From: Oscillibacter sp. ER4
GTDB taxonomy: Bacteria; Bacillota; Clostridia; Oscillospirales; Oscillospiraceae
Length of the DNA: 40,106 bases
Assembly: GCF_000765235.1 (NCBI RefSeq)
Contig: NZ_JPJG01000016.1
Location: forward strand, 1-40,106
Reading direction: 5' to 3'
Made by a program: the position numbers and the translations under genes. This document shows positions 8,223-15,046 of this stretch, one piece after another. The notes under the pieces are model-generated. The model saw only the letters and a program-made list of their open reading frames with translations, was not told the DNA's origin and did not search any database. How positions within the stretch are numbered: position 1 is the first letter of the stretch; every line of letters starts with the position of its first letter.

Positions 8223-8762
8223 ATTCTAACGGCCTATGACTGGGCGGACATCGAGCAGGAGGCGCGCGAGGCAGGTGTGACGGCGTTCTTCTCCATGCCG
8301 CTGTTCATGTCCGAGCTGCGCGACGTGCTCTCGCAGCCCTACCGCGTGAAAAAGGAGGAGACGCCCGCGTCGCCGTACTGCTTTGAGGGCAAAAAGGTCC
8401 TTCTGGTTGAGGACAATCTTCTCAACCAAGAGATCGCGCAGGCAATTTTGCAGGACGCGGGTTTCACGGTCGATACCGCGGACGACGGCGACGTCGCCGT
8501 CGAGCGTTTGCAGGACTCGAAGCAGGGCGAATTCGATCTGGTGCTCATGGACATCCAGATGCCGAAGATGGACGGCTACGCCGCCACGCGCCAGATCCGC
8601 ACGCTGCCGAGCGACGCTGCCAACGTGCCCATCGTGGCGATGACGGCCAACGCCTTTGAAGAGGACAAGCAAAAAACCATCCGCGCGGGCATGAACGCCC
8701 ACATTGCCAAGCCCATCGAGGCAGGGCGGCTGATGGAGACGCTCTCGCACATCCTGACATAA
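8223..8762 (+). pseudogene. 3' part of a hybrid histidine kinase / double-receiver protein, 5'-truncated
   Basis: The frame begins in the middle of a receiver domain: ILTAYDWADIEQEAREAGVT and SMPLFMSELRDVL are the beta5/alpha5 end of a first receiver (the usual Lys in SKPL is Met here). A complete second receiver follows: KKVLLVEDNLLNQEIA, phospho-accepting Asp in LVLMDIQMPKMDG, Thr in VAMTAN and Lys in HIAKPIE. Such tandem receivers sit at the C-terminus of large hybrid sensor kinases. The codon before the homologous part is a stop (8220-8222), so the kinase front is gone and the join is exactly at the edge of the low-GC scar. A GTG at 8277 could start a 161-residue product, but no ribosome site is evident. 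Confidence 0.8.
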
Positions 8763-8765
8763 AAG

Positions 8766-8803
8766 AAAGGATCCCGAAAGTTCAACTTTCGGGATCCTTT
8801 TTG
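8766..8803. terminator. Bidirectional terminator between the kinase fragment and the VWA gene
   Basis: Perfect 15-bp stem: AAAGGATCCCGAAAG (8766-8780) with CTTTCGGGATCCTTT (8786-8800), loop TTCAA, then TTT. It lies between two converging genes and serves both. Confidence 0.9.
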
Positions 8804-10555
8804 TCAGCTGCTGAGTTCGCGAATTTCGTCCTGAATGAGCCGGCCCGCCGCGGCGGCGAGCTGGTCGATGCGACGAATGCGCGCAAGGTCGCGGCCATAG
8901 ATGGCGTTCGCGGCGGGAACGCTCGCGTTTTCGCCCATGAAGACGGCCGCGACGCGGATGCCCTGCGCGCGTAGGGCGCGCACCTCCTCCGCCGTGTCAT
9001 CGACGCCGATCTGCCCGTCGTAGTCGCGGCTGAGCGGGACTTTGCCGCTCGGCAGAATTTTGTGGCTGTCGTCGGGTGAGGCGTCGGTCAGCAGGATGAG
9101 CAGATGCTTTTCCGCGGGTGCGGACTTGATGAGCTCGCCCGCGCCGCGCAGCGCGAGCCCATCGCGGTTCCAGCCCGCGGCGAAGTAATTGAAGACATTG
9201 CGCTCGCCGTTCTTGTCGCTAAAATCCTTCAAAATGCGCAGCACTGTGTAGCCGCGCAGGCTGCAAAAGCTCGTCACGCGCACGGGGATGCCGCAGGAGG
9301 CAAGACTCTTGGCCAGAATGTAGCCTTGAATGGCGATGGCCTCTTGACAGTGCAGGCGCGAGGCCGAGGCGTCGAGCATCAGATCGACGGCAAAGCCGGG
9401 ACGGCTCTCCTCGTCGCTGCGTAAAAATACGCGGTCGTCGTGCAGCACCGGTTCGCGCCAGACCTTGGTCCCGTCCAGCCAGCCCTGACGGGCGGGGATG
9501 CGCTCGGGCTGCTGGTGGACGAGCAGGCAGTTTCGAATTTGTTCGCTCAGGCGCGCGAGCGCGCTCTGATGCAGGTCGAGGTCGTGTGCGAAGGCGGCGC
9601 GGTTCAGCCTGGCCTGTTCCTCGGCCTGCTCGTAAAGACGCTGCGTGTCCGCGCTGATGAGCTGGTTCGACGCGCTCGCGCCCCTTGTGAACCACAGGTG
9701 GCAGCCCAGGTGGTTGCCGGTGCAGAGCTGCTGCTCGATGCGCGTGAGCTTGTCGGGCGAATAGATGCTGCGGCCGAAGCAGCGCTCGATGTAGCCGCGG
9801 TCCTCCGTTTCGTGCTCGTTGGAGCGCAGACGCGCGCGCAGCGCGTTCGAGACCTTGACCATGCCGTTTTCGCCCGGCATGGCGGAGCGGCCGATGGTCA
9901 GATCGTCCGTGCGGACGATCTCGGTCGGCAGGAGCTTGGTGAGAAGCGGTGCCCACTTGTCGTCAAAGTGCAGCTGGAACCCGCCTTTTTTATGCACCGT
10001 GCCATCGAATTGCAGGTATTTTTCAAACGCCGCGCGCACGGCGATCTCAAGCTCCGCGGCGTTCATCGTGCCGGGGCAGGCGAGCGCTTGCGCGAGCCCC
10101 TTTTCCCACGGGGCGAGAATGGGCGGCTTTTGCCCGAGGATCGTCTTCCAGCGGTCGGACTGCACGGCGTAGACAAGTTGGTTTTTCTCCATCCACTCCT
10201 GCCGCGAGAGCTGGTATTCCGACGCGAAAAACTCCTCCGCGTGCGTGCGGCGGAGATCGGCGAGCACAGGGCGCTCGGGCAGTTCCTTTTCATACGCCGC
10301 GTTCTCGAGCGCCAGCCAGCACAGCTCGTCGAAAACGTTCTGCCGCGCGTCGCCCGCCCAGTAGGCAAAGAGACGCTTTGGCATCTTGTCGCCGAACCAC
10401 TTGTGCACAAGGCCGATGACGCAGTTCATGTAAAAGTCCGGCTCGCCGTTTGATTTGAGCGCTAAAAACTGCGGCTCGAACTGATAGTCCCCGCTCGACG
10501 TCCAGACGAGGTTGATGGCGCGGCGCTGCTGGGCGGAATAGCTTGACGTCTCCAT
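8804..10555 (-). CDS. VWA-domain protein partner of a MoxR-type ATPase (NorD/CobT-like)
   Basis: 583 residues from the ATG at 10555. A helical N-terminal two-thirds is followed by a C-terminal von Willebrand factor A domain. It has the metal site DASAS at about residue 390 (VDLMLDASASRLHCQ) and a second acidic motif LLTDASPDD at about 490. Proteins with this layout work with MoxR/NorQ/CbbQ AAA+ ATPases to remodel or insert metal into a target enzyme. The ATPase gene lies immediately upstream with a 1-nt gap, so the two are translationally coupled. I preferred this ATG over one 30 bp earlier, which would overlap the ATPase gene. No target enzyme lies beside the pair. Confidence 0.8.
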   Translation of the reverse strand: METSSYSAQQRRAINLVWTSSGDYQFEPQFLALKSNGEPDFYMNCVIGLVHKWFGDKMPKRLFAYWAGDARQNVFDELCWLALENAAYEKELPERPVLADLRRTHAEEFFASEYQLSRQEWMEKNQLVYAVQSDRWKTILGQKPPILAPWEKGLAQALACPGTMNAAELEIAVRAAFEKYLQFDGTVHKKGGFQLHFDDKWAPLLTKLLPTEIVRTDDLTIGRSAMPGENGMVKVSNALRARLRSNEHETEDRGYIERCFGRSIYSPDKLTRIEQQLCTGNHLGCHLWFTRGASASNQLISADTQRLYEQAEEQARLNRAAFAHDLDLHQSALARLSEQIRNCLLVHQQPERIPARQGWLDGTKVWREPVLHDDRVFLRSDEESRPGFAVDLMLDASASRLHCQEAIAIQGYILAKSLASCGIPVRVTSFCSLRGYTVLRILKDFSDKNGERNVFNYFAAGWNRDGLALRGAGELIKSAPAEKHLLILLTDASPDDSHKILPSGKVPLSRDYDGQIGVDDTAEEVRALRAQGIRVAAVFMGENASVPAANAIYGRDLARIRRIDQLAAAAGRLIQDEIRELSS

Positions 10556-10556
10556 G

Positions 10557-11528
10557 TCAGTCGGTGAACAGGCGGCTGCGGTCAAGCTTTGCGGGGATGC
10601 GCGCAGCGATCACGTCGCGGATCAGGCTCTGCTCGTAGGCGTCGAACGCCTTATTTGTGATGCCCATGTCAAGCGCGCGGCTCGCGCCGATGCCGCGGCG
10701 AATGAGGCGCAGCGCATCCAGAAGACCGCGCAGGTCGAGCGCCTTTTCGGAAATTTCTGCGTTTTCGCACTTTTTCTGCAGATCAAGGAATAGCTGCGCA
10801 AACTGCTCTTTGTACTTCTTTTCAAGCGTTGGAAATTCGTCGCCAAGCAGGCGCACAAGGCCGTCCTGGTCGATAGACGGCATCTGGATGACGACAAAGC
10901 GCGACGTGAGCGCTTCGTTCAGCTCGCGTGTGCCGGCATAGCCGTAGTTCATCGTGCCGATGAAGCGCGCGGCGGGATCGACCTCCACGCGCTCGTAGCC
11001 GGGAACATCGATGGCGCGGCGGAAGTCGAGCGTCGCGTGCAGTACAGCAAGCGCCTCATTTTTTGCCATGTTGATCTCGTCGAGCACACCGAAGCCGCCG
11101 TGCTTTGCGCAAAGGTACACGGGGCCGGGGCGGAAGCGGACCTCGCCGCCCTCGAACGTGTCCATGCCGATGAGGCTCGCGGCGTCCATGTTCACGTGGA
11201 ACGACACGTCCCATGCGGGACGGGCGAAGACCTGGGCGAGGTTTTCCGCCAGCACGTTTTTGCCCGTGGCCTTGCTGCCCGCGAGCAGCAGATTTTCCCC
11301 GCACAAAATGGCGGCGACCGCCGCCTCCCACACGTCTTTGCCATAATAATGATACCGCGGCTGCGGGATGCGGTTTTGCAGCTCCGGCGGCGTCGGATAC
11401 TGCGCGTTAAATTCACGAATGCCATCCAAAAGGTCGGGACTCAGCCCCTCCTGTTTCAAAAAATCCAACAAATCGATCACTCTTTCTTGCCATGTGCACT
11501 GCACGTTCTTTTTTTCGGTCATCATCAT
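10557..11528 (-). CDS. MoxR-family AAA+ ATPase (CbbQ/NorQ-like)
   Basis: 323 residues. Walker A reads AGSKATGKN at about 83-91, Walker B GFGVLDEIN at about 145-153, followed by RFIGTMNYGYAGTRELNEAL (sensor 1 region) and SRFVVIQMPS. This matches the AAA+ group that pairs with VWA proteins to activate metalloenzymes. Walker A ends in Asn where Thr or Ser is usual. The start is uncertain: ATG triplets at 11528, 11525 and 11522 all lack a clear ribosome site. The VWA partner follows after 1 nt. The upstream region holds a 9-bp inverted repeat (11551-11581). Confidence 0.85.
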   Translation of the reverse strand: MMMTEKKNVQCTWQERVIDLLDFLKQEGLSPDLLDGIREFNAQYPTPPELQNRIPQPRYHYYGKDVWEAAVAAILCGENLLLAGSKATGKNVLAENLAQVFARPAWDVSFHVNMDAASLIGMDTFEGGEVRFRPGPVYLCAKHGGFGVLDEINMAKNEALAVLHATLDFRRAIDVPGYERVEVDPAARFIGTMNYGYAGTRELNEALTSRFVVIQMPSIDQDGLVRLLGDEFPTLEKKYKEQFAQLFLDLQKKCENAEISEKALDLRGLLDALRLIRRGIGASRALDMGITNKAFDAYEQSLIRDVIAARIPAKLDRSRLFTD

Positions 11529-11550
11529 AACACGGAAAAGGCGGTTTGCA

Positions 11551-11581
11551 AGTGGTTTTTGAAATTTTTTGCAAAACCACT
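11551..11581. promoter_or_regulatory. Inverted repeat upstream of the MoxR-VWA operon
   Basis: AGTGGTTTT (11551-11559) and AAAACCACT (11573-11581) are perfect 9-bp arms around 13 A/T-rich bases, 23 bp upstream of the first possible start codon. It could be an operator or an mRNA hairpin; I found no clear -10/-35 pair with it. Confidence 0.35.
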
Positions 11582-11589
11582 GCGGGGTG

Positions 11590-12170
11590 GGTCTCCTGCG
11601 CCGCGCAGGGGAGCGGTTAAGGGGGATATTCTCTCACGTGAGAGAATATCCCCCTTACACCCCCAAGAGAACGCAAGGGGCTCTGCCCCTTGACCCCGCC
11701 ATTGCAAGCGAGCAGCTCGAAGAGGTGCGATGCTTGCCGATTGCACTGCCCATAGCGCGGCGTTGCCGCGTTTAGAGCTGCAAGACGACTTGCCTCTGCT
11801 TCTACTATCCGCTGCCGCTCTGCCTGTCTCGTAGTAGTGCAGACTAATTTCCGTCTACCGGAGCACTCATCAATGCGGCGAGCGCAGCAATGCCGCGTTC
11901 CGCACGCAGTCTGCCGCCGAGGGAACGTCACTCGCGCCTCACGATAGTAAGGCGCGGTTGCGAGTTGCCACGGCTCGCAGAAGATTCATGGCGAAGCCAT
12001 GTACACTGCACCCGATTCCGCAGGCTGAGCAGTTCTTCAAGATCGAGACTGCCAATGTCGGGGGTTGAGAGGGACTCCCCTCGCGTTCTCTTGGGGGATC
12101 TAAAGAGGGCCATTCTCTCACGTGAGAGAATGGCCCCCTTTGTCCGCACCCTGCGGGTACGCAGGGAATA
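11590..12170. repeat. Noncoding palindrome-ended inverted-repeat element (MITE-like)
   Basis: About 580 bp with no credible gene. Its two ends are inverted copies of each other over more than 100 bp. Each end holds, from outside inwards, a GC-rich hairpin (near 11595-11612 and 12150-12168), a long palindrome centred on CTCTCACGTGAGAG (perfect over 40 bp at 11618-11657; perfect over 30 bp at 12107-12136), the block CCCCCAAGAGAACGC (11663-11677, inverted at 12080-12097), an AGGGG-rich stretch, and CATTG...GAAG. The middle is GC-rich and unstructured by eye. The architecture suggests a non-autonomous mobile element or a dispersed structured repeat. No transposase or clear target duplication is visible. 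Confidence 0.75.
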
Positions 12171-12206
12171 GGAAAACGGCGCTTGCGCCGCATTGCAAAA
12201 TGCGTA

Positions 12207-12235
12207 TTGACAAAATATGACGTTATCCATATAAT
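12207..12235 (+). promoter_or_regulatory. Consensus sigma-A promoter of the PRTase-codB operon
   Basis: TTGACA (12207-12212), a 17-bp spacer and TATAAT (12230-12235): both hexamers are perfect consensus, the best promoter in the window. Transcription should start near 12242, giving an mRNA that begins about 26 nt before the leader peptide. Confidence 0.92.
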
Positions 12236-12240
12236 GTCAT
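12217..12240. promoter_or_regulatory. Palindromic operator-like site over the -10 box
   Basis: ATGAC-g-TTAT-ccat-ATAA-t-GTCAT is a 24-bp inverted repeat with 9 of 10 positions paired per arm, covering the -10 element. A protein bound here would block RNA polymerase, so it is a plausible repressor site. The repressor is not identified. Confidence 0.5.
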
Positions 12241-12267
12241 AAGTTGAAAAAAGGGAGGCCACCTGCT

Positions 12268-12327
12268 ATGCTGCTGAAAAAACGCAACAAATGTCATTTC
12301 GCTTCCCTTTTTGTTTTTCATATTTAG
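12268..12327 (+). CDS. Leader peptide of the PRTase-codB operon (19 codons)
   Basis: ATG at 12268 follows GGGAGG at 12253-12258 with 9-bp spacing and opens MLLKKRNKCHFASLFVFHI, stop TAG 12325-12327. The second half of the frame is very U-rich in the RNA (12298-12325 includes CCCTTTTTGTTTTTCATATTT). The stop codon lies 6 nt before the 5' arm of an intrinsic terminator. A ribosome finishing this frame would cover that arm and prevent the terminator from folding. This is the layout of the enterobacterial pyrBI leader, where low UTP stalls polymerase in the U-rich part and lets the ribosome catch up. Function is inferred; no leader of this kind is known to me in this group. Confidence 0.65.
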   Translation: MLLKKRNKCHFASLFVFHI

Positions 12328-12333
12328 TATATG

Positions 12334-12370
12334 GACCATCTGTCGATTATTCGACAGGTGGTCTTTTTTT
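12334..12370 (+). terminator. Attenuator terminator before the PRTase gene
   Basis: GACCATCTGTCGA (12334-12346), loop TTAT, TCGACAGGTGGTC (12351-12363), then seven T (12364-12370). The 13-nt arms pair with one mismatch-type G-U/A position. It lies between promoter/leader peptide and the PRTase ribosome site (AGGAGGAG 12371-12378), so it must be bypassed for the operon to be expressed. CCACCTG in the leader ribosome-site region (12260-12266) can also pair with CAGGTGG in the 3' arm. Confidence 0.9.
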
Positions 12371-12384
12371 AGGAGGAGAGAGCG

Positions 12385-13482
12385 ATGATCGAAAATTGGA
12401 AGGACGTTCAGATCGTGCCGGAGTTCTGCGATCAGGGCGTGGACTGCTACCGGCTGGAGGGAGGGCACTTCCTCAACGAGTATTACATTGTCTCAGAAGC
12501 CGAGACGCGAAAGCTGATGAACCATCCGGAGGTGGTGGGCTACGAGGTGTACGCCTCGCTCGTGACGGCGACCTCGCAGATGATGTACTACCTGAAGGAG
12601 AAAAAGAAAATCACGTCGGCGAATATCCTCTCGATCCTGCGAGGAGCCTTGAACTACCCGCTGGAGGAGAGCTGCTACAAAGAGCACATCCGCGTCCACG
12701 ACATCAGCTTTATGTCGAGCGAGCGCGTTTTTGAAAACGGCGAGATGAGGGGCCTTGAGATCAAATACTGCAAGCTTGCCACCGTGCCGAACAGCACGCT
12801 GCTGATCGGCGACATCATCGCCTCCGGCGAGACGCTTGTGAACTGCCTGCGCTATGTGATCGACTATTACCGCAAGCAGGGGGCCAAGCTACGCAACATC
12901 GTGCTCTTCACGATCGGCGGCACGCAGGGCGTCGAGATCCTGGAAAAGCTGACGCAGGAGATCCGCATGTACTGGCCGGGCTTTGAGGGATTTGTCACGG
13001 TGTATTACGAGGGCATTTTCAGCTGCTATGAAGAGGGAAACAGGGGCGTTTCCGGTATCAACCGCGCGCTGATCGACTTCTACTGGAAAGGCGGCATCAT
13101 TGCCCCTGCCTTCCGTCGCGAGACGCTCTCGATGCAGAATCCCCTTTTTGAAAAGTGCACGATCTACGACGGCGGCGCCCGCCGCTACGAGATCCACGAG
13201 CATATTGAAGAGGTGCTCGAATTCTGGAACGGCATCTTAGAGCGCGCCGACAGCATCGACAAGCAAGCGCTGCTCGAGGAAAAGCTCGGGCATCCGCTGC
13301 CGATCTCCTACGAGGACTGGCTGAAGGACTGCCACTACGAAAAGCTGGACAAAAAGACGACGCGCTGGCTCTATCAGCAGGAGCGCGGCTTTGTGGAGGG
13401 CATGCGCGATGTCTCGCTGAAGGAGATCGCGCGCCAGCGGATCGATGAGTTCACCACGACCCTGAGAAAGTATATCCTTTAA
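12385..13482 (+). CDS. Phosphoribosyltransferase-like protein beside a CodB-type permease
   Basis: 365 residues. The segment TLLIGDIIASGETLVNC (residues 138-154) has the shape of a PRPP-binding motif of type I phosphoribosyltransferases (hydrophobic strand, then acidic residue, then a Ser/Thr-Gly-x-Thr loop), and ILSILRGALNYPLEESC (81-97) resembles the RGG loop that follows the first strand. The usual two acidic residues are reduced to one (GD rather than ED/DD). The last 150 residues match nothing I recognise. The gene is the first structural gene behind a promoter, leader peptide and terminator, and lies 30 bp ahead of a cytosine-permease-like gene. A role in pyrimidine or other nucleobase salvage is therefore likely. 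Exact substrate unknown. Confidence 0.6.
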   Translation: MIENWKDVQIVPEFCDQGVDCYRLEGGHFLNEYYIVSEAETRKLMNHPEVVGYEVYASLVTATSQMMYYLKEKKKITSANILSILRGALNYPLEESCYKEHIRVHDISFMSSERVFENGEMRGLEIKYCKLATVPNSTLLIGDIIASGETLVNCLRYVIDYYRKQGAKLRNIVLFTIGGTQGVEILEKLTQEIRMYWPGFEGFVTVYYEGIFSCYEEGNRGVSGINRALIDFYWKGGIIAPAFRRETLSMQNPLFEKCTIYDGGARRYEIHEHIEEVLEFWNGILERADSIDKQALLEEKLGHPLPISYEDWLKDCHYEKLDKKTTRWLYQQERGFVEGMRDVSLKEIARQRIDEFTTTLRKYIL

Positions 13483-13512
13483 AAAATTTATAGATCAGAG
13501 AGGACAGAACGC

Positions 13513-14751
13513 ATGAAGAATGAAAAGACGGTAGTGGATATTGACTACGCAGAGGCGATCGTGCCGAAAAGCGCCCGACGCGGCATCGTGACCATGTTTA
13601 TGATCATGCTGGGCTTCACCTTTTTCTCCGCGAGCATGTGGGTGGGACAGCAGTTGGCGGACGGCCTGGATTTTCAGGGCTTCGTCGTGTCGATGATCGT
13701 CGGCGGTGTGATCCTGAGCCTGTACACGGGACTTTTGGGTTATGTGGGCGCGGAGACGGGCATGAGCCTCGACCTTCTGGCCCGCAAGGCGTTTGGCGTC
13801 AAGGGTTCGTATCTGCCCTCGGCCATGATCTCGTTCACGCAGATCGGCTGGTTCGGCGTGGGCATAGCCATGTTTGCCATTCCGGTCGCCAACGAGCTGC
13901 TGGGCGGCAGCAAGACGGCGGAGTGGGCGCTGGTGATCGTTGCCGGTATCTGCATGACGGCCTCGGCCTACTTTGGCATCAAGTCGCTCACGATCGTCAG
14001 CTATATCGCCGTCCCGATGGTGGCGGTACTGGGTACGGTCGCGATGATCCTCGCCGTCATGCGCGGCGACGGCACGATCGTCGATCAGTTTGCCAAGTCC
14101 AGCGGCACGCTGACGGTGATCGGCGGCGCGGGACTGGTCGTTGGCTCGTTCGTCTCCGGCGGCACGGCGACGCCGAACTTCTCCCGCTTTGCCAAAAGCG
14201 GCAAGGTGGGCGCCATCACAACGGTGATCGCGTTCTTCATCGGCAACTCTCTGATGTTCTTCTTCGGCGGTGTCTCGTCGGTCTATGTGGGCGGCAACGA
14301 CATCTTCGAGGTGATGATCAACCTCGGCCTGTTCTATCTCGCCATCCTGGTCCTAGGCCTGAACATCTGGACGACGAACGACAACGCGCTCTATTCCGCG
14401 GGCCTCGGCCTTGCCAACATCTTCGGCCAGAAAAAGAAGCCCATGGTGCTTGTCTCCGGCATCATCGGCACGGTGCTCGCCGTCTGGCTGTACTGGAACT
14501 TCTGCGGCTGGCTGAACATCCTGAACTGCACGCTGCCGCCAGTGGGTATCATTCTGGTGCTCGGCTACTTCCTGAACAAGGAGAAATATCAGGACGTGGA
14601 GGTCAGCGAGACGGTCAACTGGTTCGCGGTGATCGGCGTGGTGCTCGGCGCGGTGGTAGCAAATCTGGTGCACTGGGGCATCGCCTCGATCAATGGCATG
14701 GTGGTCGCCGCGGTGTGCTACTTGATCGGCCGCGCGGTGGAGAAGAAGTAA
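13513..14751 (+). CDS. Cytosine/nucleobase permease, NCS1 family (CodB-like)
   Basis: 412 residues with about 12 hydrophobic segments. It starts with a cytoplasmic tail, then RRGIVTMFMIMLGFTFFSAS, the NCS1-type loop GLLGYVGAETGMSLDLLARK (matching the Gly-rich loop after helix 2), AFGVKGSYLPSAMISFTQIGWFGVGIAMF, and WTTNDNALYSAGLGLANIF in the helix 8 region. These features match the CodB subgroup of nucleobase:cation symporters, which import cytosine. It is 30 bp downstream of the phosphoribosyltransferase gene and shares its attenuated promoter. A strong terminator follows. Substrate could be another base such as a purine. Confidence 0.87.
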   Translation: MKNEKTVVDIDYAEAIVPKSARRGIVTMFMIMLGFTFFSASMWVGQQLADGLDFQGFVVSMIVGGVILSLYTGLLGYVGAETGMSLDLLARKAFGVKGSYLPSAMISFTQIGWFGVGIAMFAIPVANELLGGSKTAEWALVIVAGICMTASAYFGIKSLTIVSYIAVPMVAVLGTVAMILAVMRGDGTIVDQFAKSSGTLTVIGGAGLVVGSFVSGGTATPNFSRFAKSGKVGAITTVIAFFIGNSLMFFFGGVSSVYVGGNDIFEVMINLGLFYLAILVLGLNIWTTNDNALYSAGLGLANIFGQKKKPMVLVSGIIGTVLAVWLYWNFCGWLNILNCTLPPVGIILVLGYFLNKEKYQDVEVSETVNWFAVIGVVLGAVVANLVHWGIASINGMVVAAVCYLIGRAVEKK

Positions 14752-14784
14752 AAAAGCGTAATTTCCACCCCAAATAACAGAACA

Positions 14785-14820
14785 AAAGCCCATCAGCTCG
14801 TCGAGCTGATGGGCTTTTTC
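14785..14820 (+). terminator. Terminator of the PRTase-codB operon
   Basis: AAAGCCCATCAGCTC (14785-14799) pairs with GAGCTGATGGGCTTTT (14803-14818), loop GTC, followed by T residues. Perfect stem of about 15 bp; it can also serve the converging minus-strand operon. Confidence 0.9.
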
Positions 14821-14841
14821 CTTTGCATGAAGTGCAGAAGA

Positions 14842-15030
14842 TCACTTCGTGCTTGCCGCGTAGAGCATGATCGCCGTCAGCGTGATATAGACCGCGCAGG
14901 CCGCGGCGATCACAGCGCAGAGTGCGATGCAGGCGACGCGAAGCGTTCTCTTTTGCCGGAGCTTTCGCGTCGAGAGCACGACGCCCGCGATGGACAGAAA
15001 AAACAGCAGTATCGCGACCCAAAGCTGCAT
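14842..15030 (-). CDS. Small two-helix membrane protein, last gene of the lipoprotein/DUF3137 operon
   Basis: 62 residues with two hydrophobic helices (about 3-20, WVAILLFFLSIAGVVLS, and about 33-56, ACIALCAVIAAACAVYITLTAIML) joined by a basic loop (TRKLRQKRTLR), so both ends should face outside. GGAAGGAG lies 8 bp before the ATG, supporting a real gene. It starts 16 bp after the stop of the upstream DUF3137 gene. I do not recognise a family. Confidence 0.75.
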   Translation of the reverse strand: MQLWVAILLFFLSIAGVVLSTRKLRQKRTLRVACIALCAVIAAACAVYITLTAIMLYAASTK

Positions 15031-15046
15031 ACGACCGCTCCTTCCT

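Noticed and set aside
8221-8226. GAATTC at the junction as proof of a cloning artefact
   Set aside because: A six-base site occurs by chance about every 4 kb; alone it proves nothing, so it is only mentioned as a reason to check reads.
11569-12262. Several open frames of 60-107 codons on both strands
   Set aside because: They lie inside the inverted-repeat element, change frame with its palindromes, and have no ribosome sites or protein-like composition.
12240-12372. PyrR-binding loop or purine riboswitch in the codB operon leader
   Set aside because: No match to the PyrR loop consensus (ARUCCNGNGAGGYU) and no purine-aptamer fold; the leader peptide explains the layout better.
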